Of a stretch of DNA of 64,000 nt, positions 33,200 to 42,922 are shown piece by piece. Positions within the stretch are counted from its first letter, which is position 1. Every line of letters begins with the position of its first letter. The position numbers and the translations under genes are program-made. The DNA comes from Leuctra nigra (taxonomy: Eukaryota > Arthropoda > Insecta > Plecoptera > Leuctridae): the NCBI GenBank assembly GCA_934045905.1, contig OW203765.1, positions 24,083,151 through 24,147,150 of the forward strand. Direction: 5' to 3'. The notes below the pieces were generated by a model that was not told where the DNA came from, ran no database searches, and saw only the letters and a list, made by a program, of their open reading frames with translations.

Positions 33200-33820
33200 C
33201 AAGTTCTACGAACAAGATATTATGAAAAGCACATATTGAAGACCAGAGGTGACGCTAAATGCAGATTATGTCAAACTAGAGATGAGACCATTGAGCATAT
33301 TATGTCCTCTTGCTCCATACTTGCAGCCAATGAATATTTGTATAGGCACAACCGTGTCGCTACGAGATTGCACTGGGATATATGTGAACACTTTCTGATC
33401 CCCGTATCTCAACATTGGTATGATCACAAGCCGCAAAGCATCACAAGTAGCAAAGATGTCACGCTTATATGGGACACGCAAGTACACACGGATCGCACCA
33501 TCCCCCACAACAAGCCGGATATCATTATTAGAGATCACCAGAAGATGACTTGTGTCTTAATTGATGTAGCAATCCCTTCAGACTACAACATAATATCGAA
33601 GGAGGCTGAAAAGAAGACCAAGTACAAAGACCTTCAGATTGAAATTGAGATAATGTGGGGGATGAAGACTTGTTTTGTCCCTATAGTCATTGGTGCAACT
33701 AGAGCGATCAGCAAGAACTTCCACACATGTCTGCAGAAAGTTCCGGGCTCACATTCCATGATCGAGCTTCAGAAGACGGCGATATTAGGAACAGCTTATA
33801 TTATTAGGAGATTTATGTAG
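33200..33820 (+). pseudogene. C-terminal restriction-like endonuclease domain of a non-LTR retrotransposon (5'-truncated)
   Basis: The frame is open from the end of the A/T tract to a TAG at 33818-33820. A zinc-knuckle CX2C-X8-H-X4-C (CRLC...ETIEHIMSSC), an RHN motif in the RHD position, and a KPDIIIRD...VLIDVAIP block match the C-terminal RLE region of R2/R4-superfamily elements, which nick target DNA for reverse transcription. The reverse transcriptase part is missing, as in 5'-truncated copies. The frame has no stop or shift, so the insertion is fairly young. It is bracketed by AAT repeats on both sides, fitting a lineage such as Dong (R4 clade) that targets TAA repeats. Confidence 0.75.
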
Positions 33821-34010
33821 AGATTTTCAGTGTCACTTTTAGATATATGTCATTTTTTGGTTCATTTTCACAAATTGTTGTATTTTATACTGTATTGTAA
33901 AATGTTGGCACCTTAGTGATTTGGGTAGTTACCGGTGCCATGCATTATGAAACCAAAGTGCAATTGTAATTTTGTGAATAAAAGGAAATAATAATAATAA
34001 TAATAATAAT
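33821..34010 (+). mobile_element. 3' UTR and (AAT)n tail of the RLE retrotransposon
   Basis: Non-coding sequence after the stop codon ending GTGAATAAAAGG and then (AAT)n from about 33986 to 34010. The microsatellite is both the element's tail and the junction with a second, opposite-oriented retroelement end. Confidence 0.6.
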
Positions 34011-34116
34011 GTAATTTATTGAGCACATAAAATAGGTACATAATTGGTCTGTATTCAACAATCGAGTCGTTGATCTTCCATACATCCATCTCTTCTCTTC
34101 AGCTGATTCACATCTT
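34011..34116 (-). mobile_element. 3' end of a second retroelement, copy 1
   Basis: The same 106-bp sequence occurs at 49546-49651 with only two differences by eye, each time next to (AAT)n. Read on the - strand it ends in CAATAAATTAC and (ATT)n, as a retroelement 3' tail would. It therefore faces the RLE element tail to tail across one microsatellite. Confidence 0.65.
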
Positions 34117-34204
34117 ATGTTTTTATGTTTATGTTTCTTATGTTTATATGTTTTTACATTTTGTTTATTATATGATGATTGCGCAAGCATAGTATCTTGG
34201 GGTA

Positions 34205-34224
34205 CCCCCCCCCCCCCCCCCCCC
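34205..34224. repeat. Poly-C tract (20)
   Basis: Uninterrupted run of 20 C. Confidence 0.95.
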
Positions 34225-34947
34225 ACTCTTCACCCTAGCAAGCAGTGTTTGCTCCAGCCAAAGCATTCCATCCCCGCTTTTAAGAATTCATAAAATGAGC
34301 ATACACTTTTGAAACAAACACTTTAATTGTTTATTGTTGAATTTCAGCATATTCTGAGGAAATATCAATTTATTTTCGAATGTCAAAAACAATTAGAACC
34401 CCTTTTTAAAAACTTCATTAATAAAGAAATTCTGAATTATCTCGTCATTTACCCTACCCCCTCCCCCACAAACGCTCATAAGGCTTGTGGCCCTTCTTCC
34501 AGCTCGTAGAGCTTCTTTCTTCTAATTGTGTTTTTCAACAACTTTTTCTTTGTATAATTATTGCGCACTGTCACACGGTAAAGTTTAATTTGCATCTCCC
34601 TGATGAATAGGTATGTCTGAAATAATCACTGCTACATTTGTACATTTATAGCAACTCTATTCGGTATTTGTAGCAGCGTTTTCGTTGTAAATAAAAAAAA
34701 ATCTCATTTTCTCTCAACCCTGAATAGAAGGGTGATTTGAAAGAATTAGACCTTATGGTGAAAATATATTTTTCTGCTTTTGTACCTACACTTTGCAGCA
34801 GATCAAAAGAAAGGTTTGAGAATTAAAAGGGTAGGATTCAATATGGAAATATTTTTGCCTAATATTTATATTCTTGGAGGATATTTAAATTAATTATAGG
34901 ATTTGGATAATGCCTGAAACAGCAAATAGCATTTCATGTTTAAAATG

Positions 34948-34962
34948 TTTATTATATTTATT
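34948..34962 (-). terminator. Polyadenylation signals for CCDC96
   Basis: Two AATAAA hexamers on the - strand lie about 60-75 bases downstream of the CCDC96 stop codon at 35022. Confidence 0.5.
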
Positions 34963-35021
34963 AAAATTAGAGAAAAGATTGTACAGAAAGTATGCTAGGT
35001 AAAAAGCACAAACAATTAAAA

Positions 35022-37274
35022 TCAGATTAATCTTTTACTAATAGTTTTCGAAAGTCCAAATTTAGAAATCATATTGGTCTTTCTACTGCCATGATCCTTG
35101 CTGGCTGACTTCTCGCTCTTCTTATGTATTCGCTCAATGGCACGTCTAACGTCCATAAGCTGTTGATGCTCGTCGGCACATGTGTTGCGCAAGTTCTCCA
35201 ACTCTTCCCTCATCTTCGCCAGCGTTTCCAACGAGTTGCTGAAGTCATGCAACAGAACCGGCTTCGACAGGAGACCGCCTTCTTCGTTCTCGCGATCGAT
35301 CTGCTCTTGGACTTTGGATCGGCGTCGTTTCCATTCGTTTACCTCGGCACGAGCCTGATAGACAGAAATAATTCATCGTCTTAGGTATTCGTGAAATACT
35401 ACACCTGAAAGTAAAGTAACAAGAGATTCTATTTGTTCCTAGTCAAAAAATAACAATCATGTCAATACACATTTGTTTCACATTTACGAATACTTGTTGT
35501 TGTTATTACATAACTATTCATAACAATATTATGGATATGACAAGTGTTATTTTAAAAACACTATAAAATAGTGTTCCTTATTAAAAACAACACTTTCATA
35601 ATACCTTACTTTAAATTTAATATTCTATTTCTCTTACAAAAGCAAGTTTATCTTCTTGGTCACTCAATTCCTGCTGTTTGTAGTGAGTAGCATGAACAAC
35701 ATGGAACGATTTCTCTTTAACGTGAGCCAAAATATGAGTCATATTCTGTGAATCGGTCCTTATTTTGACAAGTTCATCTTCTAGCTCTTCAATCTTGTCG
35801 CTCAAGTTCTGGTTTTCGATACGCAACTGATCGTAGTCTGCCATATTCAGATTGTCACCCAGAACATCTAACGATGACATCAATGAGCCGATCTCATTAA
35901 TTTGGTCCTGCAACTTAATGTAAGCCAGCCGATATCGGTTCAGCTCATCTGTCTTGTTTATTTGCTGGTGAAGGTATCGTTCTACTACTGAAGTAAGAAG
36001 CGGTTTCCCTGTTTTGGAGTCGATAAGACCTTTCGCCGTCTCTCGCTCCAGATCAATTAGGCTCTCGAACTCCTTTTTCACCTTGTCCGTAAGTGTGTCT
36101 TCCTCTAACTTTAATTCTTTTAAACTTTCCTCAGCAACGCTTCGTTCGGATTCGACAAGTTTCTTAATATCACCATAAGAAATTAACTTTTTCTTGTATT
36201 TTGCTTCCTGATCAGCAGTTACCTGCTCATTTGTGCTAAATACATTTTCCAGTTTACGTTTCTTGTAATGTGTAAAGAGAAGCCTCTGAAGGATGACGTT
36301 CTTGCGTTGGTGATTTAAACGTTCGTGTAGAAGCTGTTTGTAGATGTCGCTCCAGTGATCTCGATCGAAATCGAACTCCCCATGAGGAACGTGCTCCGCT
36401 GATGGAACATCCAGATGTACGTCTGCTAATGTTACACTGGCTTCCGGCATCAAGCTCTCTTGGCTCAGCACTTGATCAAGTTCGCTCTCAAGTAATTCAA
36501 CACCATCATCTGGTTCTACTCCTGCAACAAAATTAAATATATTTGCATATATTTTTGCACCGCACAGCAAGGAGCTTACAACTCCAATTTTTTTCCCCCC
36601 ATTTGCTTAAATGTAATTTTTCTATATTTTTTTAATTTCTACTGATTAGTGATTCTTTCTATTTTTGAAGTAGGTACAACCTACACTGATAATTTTAGTT
36701 GTTTATCCCTTGTCATGCAAGAACAATGCTTACCGTTAAATGATTGTATTCTGTCGCTATTCTCCTCTGGTTCTACTTCACCCTCCTTGGAAGGCTGCTT
36801 TTCAGTGATTTCTTGTATTGAGCCCTCTCTCTTGACAATTTCCTCCTCTACTACATCTCCTTCAACATTTATACCTTCTTCATCAACAACTATTGTTCCT
36901 CCATTGATTTCTGTTGCTGCACCTTCGATGACAATTGTTGTGCGGGTGCCATTTAAAATGATCTCTTCCCTATCGCATGCATCTTCTTGATCTATGCGAG
37001 ATTTTTTTTCACTATCGAGATCTTTTTCTACTAATTCATGAAGCTCTAAATCATGAGATGATCCCGTTACACTTACAAGAGGAATAGAACGACTTTTCTC
37101 TAAAAGTTCCTCAACAATCACTGGCTTGGAATCTTCCACAGATGCAGGAACGAGATTTGAGTCCTTGACAACACTATTCGATGTCATTGATCCCATACTT
37201 TTTTCACCTACATAAAACGAAACATCGTTTTCGGAGATTTTACTCTCAACTTCTTTAGCATTAGTAGCAGACAT
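35022..37274 (-). CDS. CCDC96: Coiled-coil domain-containing protein 96 (CCDC96/CFAP184), axonemal
   Basis: Three exons, 37274-36734, 36521-35638 and 35354-35022, join in phase (G|GA gives Gly; the next boundary is phase 0) into 585 residues, close to the human protein of about 555. The first 190 residues are acidic and low in complexity. The middle holds DIYKQLLHERLNHQRKNV and YKKRKLENVF. The C-terminal half is a continuous coiled coil with DYDQLRIENQNLSDKIEELE and LAHVKEKSFHV, the conserved CCDC113/CCDC96 domain. CCDC96 pairs with CCDC113 on motile axonemes, between radial spoke 3 and the nexin-dynein complex. In insects it should act in sperm flagella and perhaps mechanosensory cilia. The tail (KKSEKSASKDHGSRKTN) is basic. 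The start is the first ATG of the long frame, preceded by stops. Confidence 0.85.
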
Positions 37275-37841
37275 TATTCCACTTATTTCACTCAGTCTTT
37301 ACTATGTTATAGTTAGAAATATATTAATAAAATAACATCGATCAATTGACTACAAACAGAAAATGGAAATCAAAGTTTACTTTCAAACGAAAACAAATGC
37401 TAGAATATAGGTAGATTGGAATTTGAAATCAGTACCCACTAGATCTGCTAAATGCAGACCTCAATATTAAAAATAAAGAAGCAACAATATTCTAGCCATT
37501 TCCTATGCAAGTTTGCTGTTTTCAGAGAAAGCAAGATGGTATTGATTAAACATTATTGGTTGCTATGGTACCTACATGGTTGATATAGGCACCGAGTGTT
37601 CGCCACGAGTGAGAGAAATTAGCAACATTTGTGGGATGATCGTCAACTGTTTTATTTCTCATTGGCCGTGACCTAGCAACCGATCAGATGTCAACAAAGT
37701 ACTCAAAATATTTCGGAATCAGAACTTAGTCGCGCAAATTAATATTGTGATCAGATTTAGTGAAATTGTGAACACTTTGTTGTTAATATTTTGTAGGCGA
37801 ATAAACATTAGATAAACTTGTGTAAATTTTAAGAATTGATA
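37275..37841. promoter_or_regulatory. CCDC96 upstream region, possibly bidirectional promoter
   Basis: About 570 bp between the CCDC96 start and a + strand exon-like ATG at 37842. A bidirectional promoter is possible. No core promoter motif was assigned. Confidence 0.3.
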
Positions 37842-37902
37842 ATGCGTAATATGTGCAGCAACATAACATATAACTGCAGCGACTTGGACGCCTTGCCAAA
37901 AG
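37842..37902 (+). CDS. Candidate first coding exon (MRNMCSN...), unknown gene
   Basis: An ATG opens 20 codons (MRNMCSNITYNCSDLDALPK plus one base), followed by a good donor GGTAAGC at 37902-37908. It is divergent from CCDC96. No convincing in-phase second exon was found on the + strand, so this may be a non-coding divergent transcript or chance. Confidence 0.25.
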
Positions 37903-37909
37903 GTAAGCT

Positions 37910-39112
37910 TCCTTCCCACAGATTAGGTGGCTCTGTCTGTACTTTTGCAGTGCCATCTGTTGTCTAAACACGCTGCCTATCAAGTTGACTTGTTTGTAAG
38001 CATGAAATTACATTTATCCCATTCGCATTCCCCAAAAACATCACCACTTGACCATTTATTTATTTATTCGTTTTAATTTAATTAGGTATTGTCAGTTGAC
38101 AAAATCTACCTAATAGGTACCTACCTAGTGTCGACCAATTGTCATCTCATAATTTATTGTTCACAAGTTGTTTGGTTTTGTTTAATTTAATATTTTGATA
38201 TTCAATATTTAAACCTTTGTACTTTGGCTTTGTAGAATTTCATGTGAATTTGTTAAATCTTCTTGTAACAAAAAATAATTAAAAAATTAAACAAAATTCT
38301 AACCAAAGCAAAGAAAATATGTTTTAACTTTGTGGCCACATATTTATTTTTTCTATACTTCATCAAAATAGTGCAAAAAATTTACTTTATGGAGGACAAA
38401 AATGAACATTTGTTGCAGAACAGTCTAGTGTTCAGCGAAACGGAAAAACTCACAAAGTCCTGTGGGTAGCACTCGCTTCATATGTATAAGTGAATATACA
38501 TTTAGTTAGAAATAGAACTAGGGCCGTATTCTAGAAAGTTTTCCCTTTTCCATTCCTGATGGAATCCGGTCACGGCCATAAGGATTAACATTGCACCGAA
38601 TCAGATTCCATCAGAATTGGGAATTAAAATGTTCTAGAATACGGCCCCAGGTAGGTAGGTATAAGGACCAAGTCTACTTACTATTAAAAATTATACTTAT
38701 TGTAGTAAAGATAGATTTATTTTCAGCTTTAGAAGATCAATAAAAAGACATTTAACACTCGATCACTGTTTCTTACGATCAAGATGTATGTGCCTGCCGT
38801 ACATTACATTTATAGAACTGGATCTTACAGTGTGTACATAATAATACTTTTTACGTGCATTTAATGTGCTAAAACTCCTCTACCGTAACATAAATCCAAA
38901 CGAATAAAGCTGAGAAGAGCTATCTTCTTCAAAATTATACAGTTAAAAACATTTTAAGCTAGGGTTTTCATAAATCAAAATAGGTCATAGAGATTCAAAT
39001 GGCCAGGATTCTTAGAGTTTACTTCTCAGTTAATACATTAGGTACCTAGGTACTTAGAATCACCAAATGGTAGAAATGTGAAAAAATTATAAAACAAAAT
39101 TAAATGTGTGCT
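37910..39112. other. Intergenic region between CCDC96 and Deterin
   Basis: AT-rich DNA with TAGGTACCTA-type motifs and the MITE at 38521-38647. No other gene seen. Confidence 0.5.
38521..38647. mobile_element. Short MITE (GGGCCGTATTCTAGAA ends)
   Basis: Inverted ends GGGCCGTATTCTAGAA and inner GATGGAATCCGG / GATTCCATCAGAATTGGGAA arms, 127 bp. Diverged relatives are at 23541-23672 and about 26931-27000. Confidence 0.7.
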
Positions 39113-41961
39113 TTAAGCTTCCCGAATCTTTTTACTCAAAAGTTTTTGACAAGTCTCCAATTTCAAAGCACTTAGCCTTTCCTTCTCATGTTCATATTGT
39201 TTCTTCAAAACACTTCTTCCAATAATATTGGTCAATTCCAAATGTTGACGCACAGTATACTCGGACTCCATCTTGCCAGTCTTCACGATCCAGCACTCAG
39301 GAGAATGTTTCCGATGTTCGCTCCACGGATCGTCGTCCACTTCCCAGCCGTCAAGAGGTTTCTCGCAGACGAAGCACTTGACGAGGTCGGGCTCTTCGTC
39401 ACCTCCGGCAGAGTAGAAACCAGCTTGCGCCATCTGTTGAGAAATATTAGGTATGTTTAGAAAACAACATCTAGGTAAATACTACCTCTAGGTATTTCTA
39501 CTGGTACGTGAAAACCAAAGAGGTGTAAGCTAATTTACTATGTAATTTTAATGGAAGTTATCAAGTAGTATTTAAGTACTGATCTTATGAATGATTAATG
39601 AATCAATCAGCTAATCATACTAGGTATTAGGTAATTCAGTATAAATTAGGTCTGATTGTTTCTCTCCCTAATAAATCTTGGTCAAATTGAAAATATTACC
39701 CATCTGAAATGAAACAAGACCTAGAATAACTTGTCATTGTCAAGATCTTGATTAGGTACATTGTTCATAAGGGGTTGGCTAATCTTGGCAAGATCTTGTA
39801 CTGTACCTACCTACTTATAATTCTTGTTCAAATATTTTTACTTATCTTGTAAGAACTAGACAAGATCTGGCAAGATTTTTACGCAGGGTTCCTACCAAAG
39901 GTTCTTGTGAAGAAACAGAGCACAAGCAGAATGGGGAATGTACAGGTCTGTTCATTCGCCCTAAGGTTGTTTCATAATTGTTTGATGCAAATGCCAAATA
40001 GTGCACTTGATTGCTTTTAATTTTTTTAGAAGATGGCGGACGAAGTGTGTGGGAAGTCAGGGCAGGTAGTTAAAATATTAGTAAAAGGAGGGTGTATATG
40101 TACTGAGTGTAGTATTGGGAATGGGCATTGGGAATGGGCATTGGGAATTATTTTCCTGTGGAGGGAATGGGCATTGACTATGGGCTTAAGTTGGCGTAGC
40201 ACGAAGCAAGTACTCTGGATTTTGGAGATGTGTGAGTAGACCAATTGAGGGTAGGTAGCAGTTAGGATGCCCAGGAATTTTATGGAAGGGGTGCTAGGGA
40301 TGATGTGGTAATTGATGCGGATTAGGGGAGAGATGGACGGCTTGCGGGATTGAGTGTGGAAGTTGATGAAGGTTGTTTTGGAGGGTTGGAGAGAGAGCTT
40401 ATTGTTCGAGCAGTAAGAGACAACATGATTGCTGCCTGCTCATTGGCTGTCTCGATGAGGGAAAGGAATTATTTGGGTTAAGGAGCAGTAAGGAGGTGGT
40501 TCGTATCATCTGCGAACTGAAAGACCTAGTACTGCGAACCGGTACCTAGTACCTAGACCTATTATTTTATCAATGGAATTAAATTTCCACAAGAGAGGAT
40601 GTACCTAGACCTACCTACCTAATAGAAGAAGGAAGGAGAGGAAACCCGGTATCGGCATGTAGCCTACTCCTGACGAAAGATACTAAAGGAGGGGGGCCAA
40701 CAGCTTAACGTCCCATCCGAAGGACGGGGTGACATTACAGAATGGGCTTCCACAACCTGCACCTTCGAGAGACTGATAACAGGTGGAGGTCGTCACACTA
40801 GCCCTAAAACACCCCAGTCTCTCTGGCCCAATGGCAGCAACTAGTAACTAGTAAGGCAGAGTTAAATGGTCACCCATCCAACCGTTGAACCCCCTCAATG
40901 TTGCTTTTAACCTCGGTGATTTGACGAGAGCCGCGATATCCAGTACACAAGCCGTTGGTTGCTATCCCAATCGTTTATGAAAAAGCAACGACGCAAACAC
41001 GACGATAGTAAAATTTCTGCCAGGCTAACTCATACTTTTTGTTGGTCGAACCATACAATTATGAGTGTGTCTCTATACGCACTGAGTTCGAGACGTCCCA
41101 CACGGACTTTTACTGCCATGTGAAGAGGACCCAGTTCTATTCCCATGGAGTTTCTTAGACCACCTTGTGACGTCACACGGGTTTCACATGGTGTTTTAAA
41201 TAGTGAATTTAAATTACGGCCGATTATGGCACTCAGTCTGAATGTTCATACACTATGATAATAAATTCATCAACAGCAATAATTAAAGCTGTCATTTAAG
41301 CCTTTTTACAGTTTTACCTCTGAAATAAATAAAATACCGTGACGGTTTTTCAAAACTCGGACTGCAATGAAATCCGTGTGATGACGTCACACAGCTTTTT
41401 AAAACTCCGTGTGAATAGTGCTGGGGCCTCCTCGCGGCACTGAAAGTCCGTGTGACGCCAAGAACTCCGTGGGAATAGACCCAGCCTACAATTATTAGCT
41501 TTGCTTGCATACAAATTAGGTAGGTAGGTAGGTACCTAGGTTAGGTAACAATGTACACCCACCTCCAAGTGTTCCTACCATTTTATACATTGTGCAGTGT
41601 GCTCTTATGAGAAACACAGTACACTTGGAGGTGGGTGTACCTACAGGGTCCCTCTACTAAGTACTAGGTAGAGGCCAATAACTTTGCTACGTGTAGGTAC
41701 ATCCCCAAACAATTAGAGTATAAAGCTCCTTCATCTACCTACAGCCTAAATGTGTAGAAAGGTGGAACGTATTACCATGAACTGTATTACTTGGCGATTT
41801 ACAAACAATAACAAAGCAAAACCTACCGTTATGGCGTTACAAATATCCCTGCTGCTGTAAGGCCAATTGGTGAATGATTCAAGCCTCGTTTTTTCTTTAA
41901 TGAACTTTAATTGAACTTTAATAACATCATCATCAACAGTGTTTCCATTACCCATCGTCAT
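39113..41961 (-). CDS. BIRC5: Survivin / Deterin (BIR-domain protein)
   Basis: Two exons, 41961-41827 and 39433-39113, join at phase 0 into 151 residues (human survivin 142, Drosophila Deterin about 153). A single BIR domain spans both exons: RLESFTNWPYSS in exon 1, then MAQAGFYSAGGDEEPDLVKC, with zinc ligands C65, C68, H85 and C92 (CFVC...W..H....H.PEC). The C-terminal part (residues about 100-150, KQYEHEKERLSALKLETCQK) is the long amphipathic helix that binds Borealin and INCENP. The protein is expected to bind histone H3 phospho-Thr3 and target Aurora B at mitotic centromeres, and may inhibit apoptosis. The 2.4-kb intron falls inside the BIR domain. An alternative start is Met3. Confidence 0.93.
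40700..40930. repeat. Dispersed repeat (GAAGGACGG family), copy 2
   Basis: Parallel in order and spacing to the copy at 26215-26420: CGAAGGACGGGGTGACA, GGGCTTCCACAACC, GACTGATAACAGGTGG and CCTCGGTGATTTGACG. Confidence 0.6.
41553..41640. repeat. Perfect 20-bp hairpin, 48-bp loop
   Basis: GTACACCCACCTCCAAGTGT at 41553-41572 is repeated as its exact reverse complement at 41621-41640, inside the Deterin intron. Confidence 0.8.
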
Positions 41962-42275
41962 TTATAAAATTATTTCGATGTTGTGTGGAAAATGGAAATT
42001 AAATTTAAACTTCAGTTGCACGCACACGCTCACAAGTTGGAATTTTCAAAACAGCGGCAAACCAGTAGAAAAAGTAGTACCAACATATGCACGAGAAATT
42101 CTGACCTTCACCAAGAAGACCGCGTAATTCAAAGTGTTATATTTTCGTGGTTCAAAGTCAATGATTCTACCCCTCCAACTCGACACTGCTGTTATAATCC
42201 TAGCTGCTAAGATATTTTAATTTTTTTATTACCTTATAAGGAGATAACTATCTTTTATTGTGCTGTACCATATTA

Positions 42276-42645
42276 GGTGACGTCCATTAATTATGTCACA
42301 GTTTTTTAGGCCTTCGTCAACCCCCCTCCCCTCGTGTAACAGCTTGTCACAAAATCGATGTGCCACATATTGCCAGACCCCCTCCCCCCACTTCCAAAAA
42401 TACATTTGTGTAAATTTTTATATTATTTATTTGATTTTACTATATTTACGGTTTTACTGCAAGATAAAATAAATATTTGGGTTATACGAATTTTTTTTTG
42501 TGTGTGCTAACTTTTGAACTTGAAAGTCAAATATTTTTTTTAAAATAATAAAACATAAATGAAAATGTTAGTTTGAAGGAAGTGTTACGTCACACACCTC
42601 TTACCCCCTCCCCCTTAATCGTGTACGTAATTTATGGACACCCCC
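42276..42645. mobile_element. MITE with GTCCATAAATTACGT-type ends
   Basis: The left end GGTGACGTCCATTAATTATG mirrors the right end (reverse GTGTCCATAAATTACGTAC). TTA flanks both ends (42273-42275 and 42646-42648). Poly-C-rich subterminal parts. It lies between Deterin and VPS35. Confidence 0.7.
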
Positions 42646-42788
42646 TTATCAATGAAGCAAAATAAAAGTTGAATAAAAAATTATCTATAGTCTATAGACC
42701 AGGTACTACCTAGCACATACCTACCTTAGGACTGAGGCAAATTATAGGATATTATATATCAAACATAAGTGTCTACATAAAATTAAGA

Positions 42789-42794
42789 TTTATT
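42789..42794 (-). terminator. Polyadenylation signal for VPS35
   Basis: AATAAA on the - strand about 130 bases downstream of the VPS35 stop codon. Confidence 0.5.
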
Positions 42795-42922
42795 GATTAA
42801 TTATAGATAATCTCTATAAAGATAAGCATCAAGTTATAGACACAAAACACAACAATAACCTCGAATATAAATATTTACAGAGCATTAATAATAATTCCTT
42901 TGACATTGAACGTTTCTGATCC

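Larger units (their letters stand above)
21862..34940. other. Gene-poor intergenic region
   Basis: Between the start of the RGK-like gene and the 3' end of CCDC96 I find no conserved gene except the retrotransposon fragment at 33200. Repeats and elements are listed separately. The stretches 22560-23160, 23750-26200 and 32400-33030 contain AT-rich DNA in which I see nothing I can name. Confidence 0.5.
39434..41826. other. Deterin intron
   Basis: 2.4-kb GT-AG intron. It carries the second GAAGGACGG dispersed repeat (about 40700-40930), a repeat rich in CCGTGTGACGTCACAC text (about 41120-41490) and a 20-bp perfect hairpin at 41553-41640. A + strand open frame at 40033-40239 is built from short GGGAATGGGCATT repeats and is not a gene. 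Confidence 0.6.

Noticed and set aside
40033..40239. MADEVCGKSG-starting + strand frame after an acceptor-like TTTTTTTAG
   Set aside because: It soon runs into short GGGAATGGGCATT repeats; no homology and no in-phase partner exon for the candidate at 37842.
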